Origin: Bradyrhizobium sp. NP1
GTDB lineage: Bacteria > Pseudomonadota > Alphaproteobacteria > Rhizobiales > Xanthobacteraceae
Direction of reading: 5' to 3'
DNA: 64,000 bases
Assembly (NCBI RefSeq): GCF_030378205.1
Contig: NZ_CP127385.1
Location: forward strand, 2,954,001-3,018,000
A program made the translations under genes and the position numbers. This document shows positions 45,187 to 53,795 of this stretch, piece after piece. Below the pieces are notes generated by a model that was given only the letters and a program-made list of their open reading frames with translations, did no database searches and was not told the origin of the DNA. Every line of letters begins with the position of its first letter. The stretch's first letter is position 1.

Positions 45187-45650
45187 CGATGCAGGCGGAG
45201 AGCTGGTATTGGCAGAAGACATGGAGCGATTTTCGCCGCGGCGAGCGGCGCATCGGGATGACATGGGACGGCGGCGCGGCTGAAGTCCTGCTCTATGAGG
45301 AGGGCGTGCCGAACACGGTTGCGGCCTTCGTGGCGAAGCTTCCGGTCGAATTGCCGATGGTGCATGTGGCCTGGAGCGGCGACATGCTGATGGGCGCGCG
45401 GTCGGTTCCGATCGGCTGCAAGGAGTTCGAGAACCATACCCGGCTGGTCCGGCCGGGCGATGTCGCCTTCGACGCCAAATACGACGAGGTCACGGTGACC
45501 TACGGCACCGCCGAGGCGCGCCTGCCGTCCGGTCCGAACACGCTGACCGTGTTCGGTTCGGTTGTGACTGGTCTTGAGGATTTTGCCCGCTGGGCGCGGG
45601 CACGGCGGTTCGAAGGCGTCGGCACGGTGAGGTTCGCCGCGATCGGCTGA
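45183..45650 (+). CDS. DUF3830 family protein
   Basis: A 155-residue protein with AAEVLLYEEGVPNTVAAFVA and PGDVAFDAKYDEVTVTYGTA, matching DUF3830, which has a cyclophilin-like beta-barrel and is recurrently found in degradation gene clusters. No activity is established. A tandem ATG ACG ATG makes 45183 or 45189 the start; the first overlaps the upstream stop and has AAGGA at good spacing. Confidence 0.75.
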   Translation: MTMQAESWYWQKTWSDFRRGERRIGMTWDGGAAEVLLYEEGVPNTVAAFVAKLPVELPMVHVAWSGDMLMGARSVPIGCKEFENHTRLVRPGDVAFDAKYDEVTVTYGTAEARLPSGPNTLTVFGSVVTGLEDFARWARARRFEGVGTVRFAAIG

Positions 45651-45793
45651 GAGGGGACGCGAAACTTCGATGCCTTGGGACCGATGGTCCGCCTGGCCCG
45701 ATGATGGGCGGCGTAAAGGCTCCAACCAAGCAAGAACGGCCGGCCGCAGCAGAATTGAATCTGGCGGCCCGCTCAGCTCCCGGGAGTGATTTC

Positions 45794-46906
45794 ATGATTC
45801 GCAATAGCTGGTACGTCGCGGACTTCGGCCGCAATTTCAAATACGCGCTTCAGAAGAAGGTCATCACCGGCCTTCCGATCGTGATGTGGCGCACGCAGGA
45901 GGGCGAGGTAGTCGCCTTCGACGGGCGCTGCCCGCACAAGGGATTCCCGCTGTGGGAGAGCAACCTGCTCGCCGACGGCACGCTGCAATGCGGCTACCAT
46001 GGCTTCTGCTTCAACGGCAGCGGCAAGTGCACCGACGTTCCCTCGCAGCGCGACCTGCCGATCGCGCCGACCGCTGACCTGCGCCGCTACCCGACGGTGG
46101 AGCAGGATGGACTGGTGTGGATCTGGCCGGGCGACCCGGCCAGGGCGAAGCACGTCAAGCCGCCGCGCATCCCGGAGCTGGTCAGCGGCGAATACGAATT
46201 CGTCGCGGCCGATCCGCCGCTGAAGGTCAGGGCGAACTACCGTTTCCTGATCGAGAACATTCTCGATATCACCCATCTTTATCCGCTGCACGACGGCAAT
46301 ATCGGCAATCTCGCCAATTCCTTCATTCCGGCGGAGGTGATCGAGCGCGACCACGAGGGCAACCCGTTCATCATGACCATCCGCAAGGTCGAGAACTACC
46401 AGCTCGCGCCTTACTTCAAGCGCTGGTTCGAGCTCGACACCGTCGACCGCGAGCACACCCACCAGATGGTCGGTCCGGGCCTGATCCGCGTCGACCTGCG
46501 GATCGCGCCGCATGGCAAGCTCGGCACCGCGGAGCAGCGCGGCTATATCGTCGCCAACTGCAACACGCCGATCGACGAGAACAACCTCGAATGGCGCTGG
46601 ATCATGATGACCAGGCGCGGCGAGCGGTTTCCGGCCGACCCGACCATGACGCTGGTGCAGGGTATCGCGTCGGAATTTCCGGCGGTGGCGCAGCAGGATG
46701 TCTGGGCGCTCGAGAAGCAGCATGAGGCGCTGGAGTTCAGCCCGGAATTCGCCGACGGCTCGCAGTTCCGCGAGGTGAACCTGCGCGCCGACAAGGGGGT
46801 GGTCACCGCGCGCCTTGCGCTGTCGAAAATGGCGCAGGCCGAGGGCAATCGCCTGTTCGGTATTGCCGTGCGCGAGCGCCCGGACAGGGTGGTGGCCGCC
46901 GGGTAG
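45794..46906 (+). CDS. Rieske-type aromatic ring-hydroxylating/demethylating oxygenase
   Basis: A 370-residue oxygenase of the vanillate-demethylase-like (VanA) group. The Rieske cluster ligands are Cys46/His48 (GRCPHKG) and Cys66/His69 (CGYHGF). The mononuclear iron ligands are His161 and His166 with Asp158 (NILDITHLYPLHDG). It should demethylate or hydroxylate an aromatic substrate with electrons from a reductase. No VanB-type ferredoxin reductase is encoded nearby. I start at 45794 (GGGAGTGA upstream); the frame extends 31 codons further without conservation. Confidence 0.9.
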   Translation: MIRNSWYVADFGRNFKYALQKKVITGLPIVMWRTQEGEVVAFDGRCPHKGFPLWESNLLADGTLQCGYHGFCFNGSGKCTDVPSQRDLPIAPTADLRRYPTVEQDGLVWIWPGDPARAKHVKPPRIPELVSGEYEFVAADPPLKVRANYRFLIENILDITHLYPLHDGNIGNLANSFIPAEVIERDHEGNPFIMTIRKVENYQLAPYFKRWFELDTVDREHTHQMVGPGLIRVDLRIAPHGKLGTAEQRGYIVANCNTPIDENNLEWRWIMMTRRGERFPADPTMTLVQGIASEFPAVAQQDVWALEKQHEALEFSPEFADGSQFREVNLRADKGVVTARLALSKMAQAEGNRLFGIAVRERPDRVVAAG

Positions 46907-46963
46907 GAGCGGTCGCGAGCGGCGGCCTTGCGCCGCGCAGATCGCCACGCCCTCGATCGCCGA

Positions 46964-49900
46964 TCAATGGCCGCGCGCTCGCGATGTTGATGGCAGTTCA
47001 TCGAGCAGGGCTTTCGCGTCGGCCAGGTCCGGCGCATCGCACCCTGCGTCAAAGAACTGATAGATGTTCAGTAGGCGCTCATGCGCCTCCGCATGCCTGC
47101 CCTGATCGGACAAGACACGGGCGAGGCTCGTTGTCGCACGCAGTTCGAACGATCGTGATCGCTGCCCGCGGGCGACCGCAACGGCCTGCTCGTAATTGGC
47201 GATCGCCGCGGCACTCGGCCCGCGGCGGGCGAGGAGATCACCGAACAGGCGATGGATTTCTGGTTCAGCCCATCGCTCGCCGGTTTCGCTCGCAGTCCGA
47301 AGTGCTTCCTCGAACGTGCGATGGGCGAGGTCCGGCTTCTCGTCAGCGGCATAGGCCTCGGCGAGGAACGCCAGGCAAATCGGGCGAAAAATCCGAGAGC
47401 CCGTTTGCGCCCAAATCCGCAGCCCATCTTGCAGCAGCCCGACCGCGTCTCCTGCTCGGCCTGCGCGCATGGCGCGCCAGCCGCACAAAAAGTCACCGAG
47501 TGCCTGCCAATACGGAAGCTGGCGATCATCGGCGAGCTCCGTTAGCTGACTTCCGATCTCTGCCACCTTGTCCACATTGCGGAGCAGCACGTACGTCATC
47601 CCGGCATGCCATAGGGCATACAGCCGTGACTGATCGTCATGCTCCAGCGCGTGACCTCGTTCCAGCTCGCCCTCCGCAGCCATCGCCGCGTCCGCAGGCC
47701 GGCCGGACAGCCACAGCGCCCATGATCGATACGAGTACATCGTCACGCCCACATCGTGGCCGAAGCGCGCGCGCAGGCTCCGACCCGCCGGGGAGGCGGC
47801 GCTATGCTCGTCGGGATCGTAGCGCACAAACGCCTGGTCCAGTGCGTCGCTCGCGTCTGCGATATACCCGTTGATCAAGCGCGACGTTCCGACCAGGCGA
47901 TACCCGACCATGATCGCACCCGCCTCGTCTTCGCGCACGGCAAAGGCCAGGAATTCGTTGGCTTGCTCCAGCATCGGCCCGGGTTGGCCACTGAGGTATT
48001 GATAGGCCCACAGCCCGTAGAGCGCGGCGAGATGCAATCCCGCGTCGCCCACGCGTTTCGAGAACTCGTGCGCTTTGGTGTAGGCCTCGCCCACCTGCTG
48101 GTCCGCGTAGCCCTTCAGTTCTTGCAGCGTTCGGGCGAGCGCAGTCTGCAGCTTCAGCTCACCACGCCGTCGGATGTCATCGTCAGGTAATGCGGAAATC
48201 AGCTGCAACGCCTGGGTGATATGCTCGTGCGCCTCCTTCAACGCCGAGTGCGACAGCGCGCGGTCACCGGCGACAGACAAATAGCTGACCGCCTTTACCA
48301 CATCGTCCGCCTCTCGGTAGTGACGCGCAATCAGCTCGGGCTGGCTCGCCGAGATCTCCGTGAAGTGATTTTCGAGGGTTTCGGCGATTCTGGCATGAAG
48401 CGCGCGTCTCGGCTCGCGCAGCAGCGTGCTGTAAGCCACATCCCGTACCAGCACGTGCTTGAAAGAGTAGGTCGCCTGCGGCGTGCCACCTTGCCGGAGC
48501 AGCAAACCGGCCGCAATAAGACGGTCAAGCGCCGCTTGCAGCTCCGCCTCCGGCTTGCGCACGACCGCAGCCAGCAGGGAGTGGGAGAACTCGCGTCCGA
48601 TCGCCGCCCCGATTTGCGCCAACTCCTTGCCAGGGCCAAGCCGGTCGAGCCGCGCCATCAACGACGCGTGTAAGCTCGCAGGGACCGCCAGCGCCGGCGG
48701 AGGAACCAGGGCGGCGGTCCGCTGTGCTTCGCTTTCGCTCTCGGCCTCCAGTACCGCCTTCGTCATCTCTTCAACGAAGAGGGGGATGCCGTCCGTGCGC
48801 TCGATGATATCCTGCCGTATGTTCGCCGGCAGAGGCTTGTTTCCCACGATGTGGTCGATGATGGCGCCGACTTCGCGAGGCGCCAGCCGATTGAGACTGA
48901 GGGAGGTTACGTACGGCTTTCCGACCCAGCCCGGCTCGAACTCCGGCCGGAAGGTTACGATCAGCAACACGCTCAGTGTCCGAAGCCGGTCCACCACCCG
49001 ACCCAACAGTTCCAGGCTGCTGGGGTCGGACCAATGCGCATCTTCGAAGATCATCAGTACCGGACAGGAGCGGGCCAGAGCCTCCACTTGCAGCGCAACT
49101 GCTTGCAGCGTTCTTTGCCGGCGCTGCGGCGGAGTGAGTTCGACCGCGGGATAGCGTTGGTCGTTCGGCAGCGACAGCATCGCGGCAAAGAGCGCAGCGT
49201 CCTGCGCCGATGTCGAGGTCTGTTTGAGCAACCCGTCGAGTTTGTCGAGTTTCGCTCGCGCTGTGTCCTCGCGCGCCAGTCCGGCGGCACGTTCGATTTG
49301 GCCGATGAACGGGTAAAATACACTGTCAGTGTGTTGCGGGGAGCAGGAATAGCGCAAGCGTATGTGTGGTTCGTCAGCAAGAAGTCCGACCAACGCGCTC
49401 GTCAGCCGTGATTTCCCAATACCGGCCTCGCCGGAGAGCAGCACGACCTGGCCTTTACCGCCCGTTGCCTTGAAGAAGCGCCGCCGCAGCAATTCGAATT
49501 CCTTTTCGCGCCCGACGAGCGCGGTCAGGCCGGTCGCATGCAGCGCCTCGAAACGGCTTGCCACGGAACTCGCCTGCAGCACCGCCCACGCGCGCACCTG
49601 CCCGGCAATACCCTTGAGACTCCTCATTCCGAGGTCATCGAGCTGGAAGAAACCGCCGAGAAGTCTTCGCGTGCTTTCGGCGACGACGACCATGTTCGGT
49701 CCGGCGATGCTTTGCAGGCGCGCCGCAAGATTCGGTGTCTCGCCTACCATGCCGCGTTCTTCCGATTCACCCGATGGGATCAGATGTCCGACCACGACCA
49801 CTCCGGTCGCGATACCGACCCGGACTTGCTGAGGAGCGCGCGTCTTGAGTCCGGCAACGACCGCAATCAGCTCAAGCCCGGCCCGTACCGCTCGCTCGGC

Positions 49901-50356
49901 GTCGTCCTCATGGGCCTGCGGATAACCAAAGTATACGAGGACACCATCCCCCACATATCGGGCGACGAACCCGCCGAAGTGGCGCACGGTATCGGCGACG
50001 CATTTCTGATAGGCCGAAATGACCTCTCGCAAGTCCTCCGGGTCCATGCCGGTGGAAAGCGCGGTCGAACCGACCAGGTCCGCGAACATCACCGTGACTT
50101 GCCGGCGCTCGGCTTCGTCCCGCGGGCTGGATTCGGGCCCAGGCGCAGGCTTGGCCGTGGTGGAGGCTGTCCCGGCAAGCTCGGCAATCGCCCGGAGCAA
50201 TCTCCGGCGATCGCCAAGAGGCACGATGCCAAGCTCCTCCTTGATATCCTTGTCCGTGAGGTCTCGAAGGATCGAAAAATCGATCCGATGTTCGGCGAAG
50301 CGGTCCGCGTACTCGGACAATCCGAGCGAAGCGAGCCACTGTCTGACCGACGGCAT
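46964..50356 (-). CDS. SAM domain-nucleotidyl cyclase-AAA-TPR regulatory protein
   Basis: A 1130-residue cytoplasmic protein. Residues 1-65 form a SAM-like domain (MPSVRQWLASLGLSEYADRF), about 85-260 a class III nucleotidyl cyclase domain with both metal aspartates (VMFADLVGSTA and VGDGVLVYFGYP), then an AAA/STAND ATPase with Walker A LSGEAGIGKSRL, and the C-terminal half is TPR-like. It probably makes cAMP in response to an unknown signal sensed by the STAND-TPR part; enzymatic activity is not certain. It is convergent with the Rieske gene and divergent from an AraC-type regulator. Confidence 0.9.
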   Translation of the reverse strand: MPSVRQWLASLGLSEYADRFAEHRIDFSILRDLTDKDIKEELGIVPLGDRRRLLRAIAELAGTASTTAKPAPGPESSPRDEAERRQVTVMFADLVGSTALSTGMDPEDLREVISAYQKCVADTVRHFGGFVARYVGDGVLVYFGYPQAHEDDAERAVRAGLELIAVVAGLKTRAPQQVRVGIATGVVVVGHLIPSGESEERGMVGETPNLAARLQSIAGPNMVVVAESTRRLLGGFFQLDDLGMRSLKGIAGQVRAWAVLQASSVASRFEALHATGLTALVGREKEFELLRRRFFKATGGKGQVVLLSGEAGIGKSRLTSALVGLLADEPHIRLRYSCSPQHTDSVFYPFIGQIERAAGLAREDTARAKLDKLDGLLKQTSTSAQDAALFAAMLSLPNDQRYPAVELTPPQRRQRTLQAVALQVEALARSCPVLMIFEDAHWSDPSSLELLGRVVDRLRTLSVLLIVTFRPEFEPGWVGKPYVTSLSLNRLAPREVGAIIDHIVGNKPLPANIRQDIIERTDGIPLFVEEMTKAVLEAESESEAQRTAALVPPPALAVPASLHASLMARLDRLGPGKELAQIGAAIGREFSHSLLAAVVRKPEAELQAALDRLIAAGLLLRQGGTPQATYSFKHVLVRDVAYSTLLREPRRALHARIAETLENHFTEISASQPELIARHYREADDVVKAVSYLSVAGDRALSHSALKEAHEHITQALQLISALPDDDIRRRGELKLQTALARTLQELKGYADQQVGEAYTKAHEFSKRVGDAGLHLAALYGLWAYQYLSGQPGPMLEQANEFLAFAVREDEAGAIMVGYRLVGTSRLINGYIADASDALDQAFVRYDPDEHSAASPAGRSLRARFGHDVGVTMYSYRSWALWLSGRPADAAMAAEGELERGHALEHDDQSRLYALWHAGMTYVLLRNVDKVAEIGSQLTELADDRQLPYWQALGDFLCGWRAMRAGRAGDAVGLLQDGLRIWAQTGSRIFRPICLAFLAEAYAADEKPDLAHRTFEEALRTASETGERWAEPEIHRLFGDLLARRGPSAAAIANYEQAVAVARGQRSRSFELRATTSLARVLSDQGRHAEAHERLLNIYQFFDAGCDAPDLADAKALLDELPSTSRARGH

Positions 50357-50891
50357 CGCGCTAGGCGTTCCGTTGCGCGAGGTCGTTCACGCAAGCGCGC
50401 AGCGACCCGAGACCGCGACTTGCCGGCGCGACGGCCATCTCCTGATCAACGGTCATCTCTTTAGTCTCCTTCAGATGGACCCGTCGTCTTTTTGGTCGCC
50501 TTCCACGTAGCAGCGGCAGACGGTTGCGGCTCTCGCTGCAACGGCGTCGTTGCCGAACGGTTGCGTCCGCGATCACTGCACGGCCGCGTCAGTGCGGCCA
50601 GCTTTGCGGTATCGATCGGCTTGCGGACGCAGTTCCACGAAGACGGTCGCGACATCGCGGCTGCTGGTCATGTTGGCCCTCCCGGCTGGCTTGGACAAGA
50701 GATGGTATTTTCAGGAGCGGGGATGCTGCGGTTGGGCTTGCCGCACTTTTGCGCTTTTTTCCGCTTGACACGCAAGCCGCCCGGAAAAACCATCGCGGTT
50801 TTTAGGATGCGCTCAAGAGAAAATCTTGTGATTGCGAGCCAATGATTTGTGTTTTCGCGCCGTAAGCCCAGATCCTGGATTGTTGGCAACT
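50357..50891. other. Divergent region between the cyclase and AraC genes
   Basis: Several short frames exist. The most suggestive is a 31-codon minus-strand frame, 50456 to 50361 (MTVDQEMAVAPASRGLG...), with GGAGACTAAAGAG before its ATG and only 4 nt between its stop and the cyclase start, so it might be a coupled leader peptide. A low-GC hairpin AAAAACC/GGTTTTT (50785-50803) and TTGACA (50765-50770) lie near the AraC side. None of these is certain. Confidence 0.45.
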
Positions 50892-52013
50892 ATGCACTCT
50901 GCCAGGCCCAAAAGCTTCCGTACGATACCGAGCGCCACCGGAGGGATCGCTCGTCTGGCATGCGCCCGACTGCGCAAGTCGGGCAAAGACGTGAGGCCGG
51001 TTCTGTCGGGGGCCGGGCTGACTGTCCAAGAAGCGGACGATCCGACCATTCGTCTTGCGGTACGCACCCAAATCAAGGTCCTGGAGTTGGCGGCCGAAGA
51101 ACTTCAAGATGAATTTCTCGGGTTTCACTTGGCGCGCAGCTTCGACCTGCGCGAAATTGGTCTGGTTTACTATGTATTGGCATCCTCAGAGCAACTGGCG
51201 GACGCTCTGCGGAACTGCGAGCGCTACAGCAGGATAAACAATGAAGGGGTCCGCTTGCATTTCACCCTGGATCGGTCGGCGACCATTGCTCTCGACTACG
51301 TAAACGTAGACCGATGGTCGGATCGGCATCATTTGGAGTTCTGGCTGGTTACGCTGCTGCGGATCTGCCGACAGGTGACAGACAACCGACTGGTGCCACA
51401 CCAATTGAAAGTCAGGCATCATCGTGCCGACTCGCCTGCGGAATTCAAAACCTTCTTTGGAATTGATGTTCAATTTGGCGCGGATGCTGACGAGATCATG
51501 TTTTCGGCGTCAGTGGCTTCGCATCCGATTGTAGGGCGCGACAGCTATCTAAACAGGTTACTGCGACGATACGCGGAAGAAGCACTTTCTTCCCGGCCGG
51601 GAGCGCGCGCGAGTATTCGTTCGGACGTGGAGCGGATCGTAGCGCAGCTGCTTCCACACGGCAGAGCCGGAGCTTCGGAAGTCGCGCGCCAGCTTGGGAT
51701 GAGTTCTCGAACGCTATCGCGAAAACTTCGTGATGAGGGCGGTAGCTTCGCGGATATCCTGGACGAACTGAGGGCCGCGCTCGCCAAACGGTATCTCAGC
51801 GATCGCGACTTGCCGGTTTCCGAAATAGCGTGGCTGACCGGCTATCGGGAAGTCAGTTCTCTAACCCATGCCTTCAGGCGGTGGACTGGAATGACCCCGA
51901 GGCAATTCCGATTATCCGAGTGCGGCCGCGGCAAGAGAACAGGTAGCCGGCGAGTTTCAAAAAAGGCGGTCGGCAAGAAACAGAATCGTAATTGGCGACG
52001 CCCGCGCCTCTAA
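50892..52013 (+). CDS. AraC-family regulator (arabinose-binding-like domain)
   Basis: A 373-residue regulator of the OruR/ArgR-like AraC subgroup. The N-terminal about 200 residues form the ligand/dimer domain (DEFLGFHLARSFDLREIGLV). The C-terminal double helix-turn-helix is ASEVARQLGMSSRTLSRKLR and EIAWLTGYREVSSLTHAFRR with TGMTPRQFR. The target genes are unknown; candidates are the divergent cyclase or the exporters downstream. The basic tail after residue 350 (KRTGSRRVSKKAVGKKQN) is unusual. The ATG at 50892 is chosen because the family domain starts near there. Confidence 0.87.
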   Translation: MHSARPKSFRTIPSATGGIARLACARLRKSGKDVRPVLSGAGLTVQEADDPTIRLAVRTQIKVLELAAEELQDEFLGFHLARSFDLREIGLVYYVLASSEQLADALRNCERYSRINNEGVRLHFTLDRSATIALDYVNVDRWSDRHHLEFWLVTLLRICRQVTDNRLVPHQLKVRHHRADSPAEFKTFFGIDVQFGADADEIMFSASVASHPIVGRDSYLNRLLRRYAEEALSSRPGARASIRSDVERIVAQLLPHGRAGASEVARQLGMSSRTLSRKLRDEGGSFADILDELRAALAKRYLSDRDLPVSEIAWLTGYREVSSLTHAFRRWTGMTPRQFRLSECGRGKRTGSRRVSKKAVGKKQNRNWRRPRL

Positions 52014-52179
52014 ATCGAAAAGATTACCCATATCGCCAGCGCGGATGCTGCGGACCGGTGGGTTCGGCACGTCGCAATGAACTCGGAATGGTGCAACAGT
52101 TTGCCGAGGTCGGAAACGGCAGGCTGGACGTCGGAATCGCAGGACACCCGGCCAATAGCGGTGAACGGCCCCGGCGTCA

Positions 52180-53649
52180 TCACGGGCGGTGGCTGGTAGC
52201 CTCCGTCCGCGACGTTGCTGCCGGCTGACCGGCTGCGAGCCACAGCGAGAGCAGTGCGGCAAGCATCAGCAAGGCGACGTTGCAAGTCAGCGCAATGGCG
52301 AAGGCGTGCGCGTAGGCCGTCAGGTTCTCGCCGGCGCCGAGCGCGCTGAAGAAGACGCCGCCGATCAGCGCGACGCCGAGCGCGGCGCCAATCTGGAAGG
52401 TGGAGATGATGACCCCCGAGGCGAGGCCGGCGTGGCGCTGGTCGACGCTGCCGATCACGACCTTGATCACCGAGGGCACCACGATGCCGTAGCCGAGGCC
52501 CGCCACCAGAAGCGCGATCTCGATATATCCTGGAACCACGTCCAGCACCGACAGGATCACCGCGCCGAAGCCGATGACCTGGACGATGAATCCAAGCGTC
52601 AAGGCGCGGGGCCCGAGGCGCTGCATGATGCCGGCCGATGCGAAGGAGGCCGCGAAATAGCCGATGGCGAAGGGCAGCGTGCGAAGGCCGGCGTCGAGCG
52701 GCGTCAGATGAAGGCCGCCCTGCAGATAGACCGAAAACGTCAGGTAGAAGGACGACAGCATGTAGAAGACCAGCGCCATGACCGTGCCGGTCGCAAAGCC
52801 TCGCTCGCGGAACAGGGAGAGATCGACGAGAGGTGAGCCGCCTCGCGACGTCACCCGCTTTTCGAACTGCATGAAGACGGTCAACGAGACGGGTGACAGC
52901 ATGAGCATGATGATCATCCAGAGTGGCCATCCCGTTTCGCGCCCCTGAACCAGCGGATAGACGAGAAGACCGAGCGTGGCGGAAAGCAGCGCCACGCCGC
53001 TGATGTCCAGCCGCTGGACATGATCGGCCCGCGAATCGGCGACAAAAAGCAGGCTGCCGGCAATGGCAACGAGACCGATCGGGACATTGATGAGAAAGAT
53101 GGCCTGCCAGGTGAAACCGAAGGGATGCGACGACACCAGAACGCCGCCAAGGATCTGTCCGGCGATGTTGGCGAGCCCGAACGTCGCGCCGTAGAGCGCA
53201 AACGCCGTGCCTTGCTCGGCGGCCGGAAACAGGACGCGGATCGAGGCAAGGACCTGCGGCGCCATCGCCGTCGCCGTCAGGCCCTGCAGGATTCGTCCGG
53301 CGATCAGGACGCCCGGCGACGACGCAAGACCGCACAGGACGGAAGCGAGCGTGAAGCCGGCGGCGCCGAGCATGAACATGGGCTTGCGCCCGAGCCAGTC
53401 GCCGAGGCGGCCACCCGTGATGAGGAATACGGCATAGGTCGCCGCATAGGCGGAGATCACGAACTGGACATCGCTCGACGTCGCACCGAGACTCTGGCGG
53501 ATGGCGGGCAGCGCCAGGTTGACGACGTTGAAATCGAGGACCGGGAGAAAGGCGCCGATCAGCAGGACCGGAAGCGCAAACCACCGGCGCGGATCGCCTT
53601 CCGCTGGCAAGACACTTCGCTTCGCCAGGATTCCAGCCTCGATACTCAT
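52180..53649 (-). CDS. DHA2-type (14-TM) MFS efflux transporter, copy 1
   Basis: A 489-residue inner-membrane protein of the EmrB/QacA subfamily, with the 14-TM pattern and motif A GGRLGDWLGRKPMFMLGAAG and motif C around AGQILGGVLVSSHPFG. It should expel a toxic compound with proton exchange. It is a close paralogue of the next gene upstream (53796-55244), sharing long identical stretches such as GATSSDVQFVISAYAATYAV. AAGGAG precedes the ATG at 53649, and a 40-codon frame overlaps this ATG. Confidence 0.9.
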   Translation of the reverse strand: MSIEAGILAKRSVLPAEGDPRRWFALPVLLIGAFLPVLDFNVVNLALPAIRQSLGATSSDVQFVISAYAATYAVFLITGGRLGDWLGRKPMFMLGAAGFTLASVLCGLASSPGVLIAGRILQGLTATAMAPQVLASIRVLFPAAEQGTAFALYGATFGLANIAGQILGGVLVSSHPFGFTWQAIFLINVPIGLVAIAGSLLFVADSRADHVQRLDISGVALLSATLGLLVYPLVQGRETGWPLWMIIMLMLSPVSLTVFMQFEKRVTSRGGSPLVDLSLFRERGFATGTVMALVFYMLSSFYLTFSVYLQGGLHLTPLDAGLRTLPFAIGYFAASFASAGIMQRLGPRALTLGFIVQVIGFGAVILSVLDVVPGYIEIALLVAGLGYGIVVPSVIKVVIGSVDQRHAGLASGVIISTFQIGAALGVALIGGVFFSALGAGENLTAYAHAFAIALTCNVALLMLAALLSLWLAAGQPAATSRTEATSHRP

Positions 53650-53768
53650 GACTTGCTCCTTATTGGTACGCCCCGCTTCGAGCAGGGTGGCTTGGTGGAA
53701 TTGTCGGATCTCAGGGCAGGGGATGCTTCCGCGTCGGCCGCTTCGAGCAGGGTGGCAATGTCCAGCAT
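53646..53768 (-). CDS. Possible 40-residue coupled peptide between two MFS genes
   Basis: ATG at 53768 (GGAGAGCAC upstream) to TGA at 53646 gives 40 residues beginning MLDIATLLEAADAEASPA. Its stop overlaps the start of the downstream MFS gene (ATGA), which suggests translational coupling. The upstream MFS stop is 27 nt before its start. The frame contains both copies of a 19-bp direct repeat, so it may instead be duplication debris. Confidence 0.35.
   Translation of the reverse strand: MLDIATLLEAADAEASPALRSDNSTKPPCSKRGVPIRSKS
53673..53756. repeat. 19-bp direct repeat between the paralogous MFS genes
   Basis: CCGCTTCGAGCAGGGTGGC occurs at 53673-53691 and again at 53738-53756, 65 bp apart. 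The position between two duplicated genes suggests a trace of the duplication event. Confidence 0.8.
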
Positions 53769-53795
53769 TTCGTGCTCTCCGATGCAAAGCCGGGC

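Noticed and set aside
46964..50356. Cyclase protein as a LuxR/MalT-type transcription factor
   Set aside because: The STAND and TPR parts resemble MalT-like regulators, but there is no C-terminal LuxR helix-turn-helix and the N-terminus carries a SAM and a cyclase domain.
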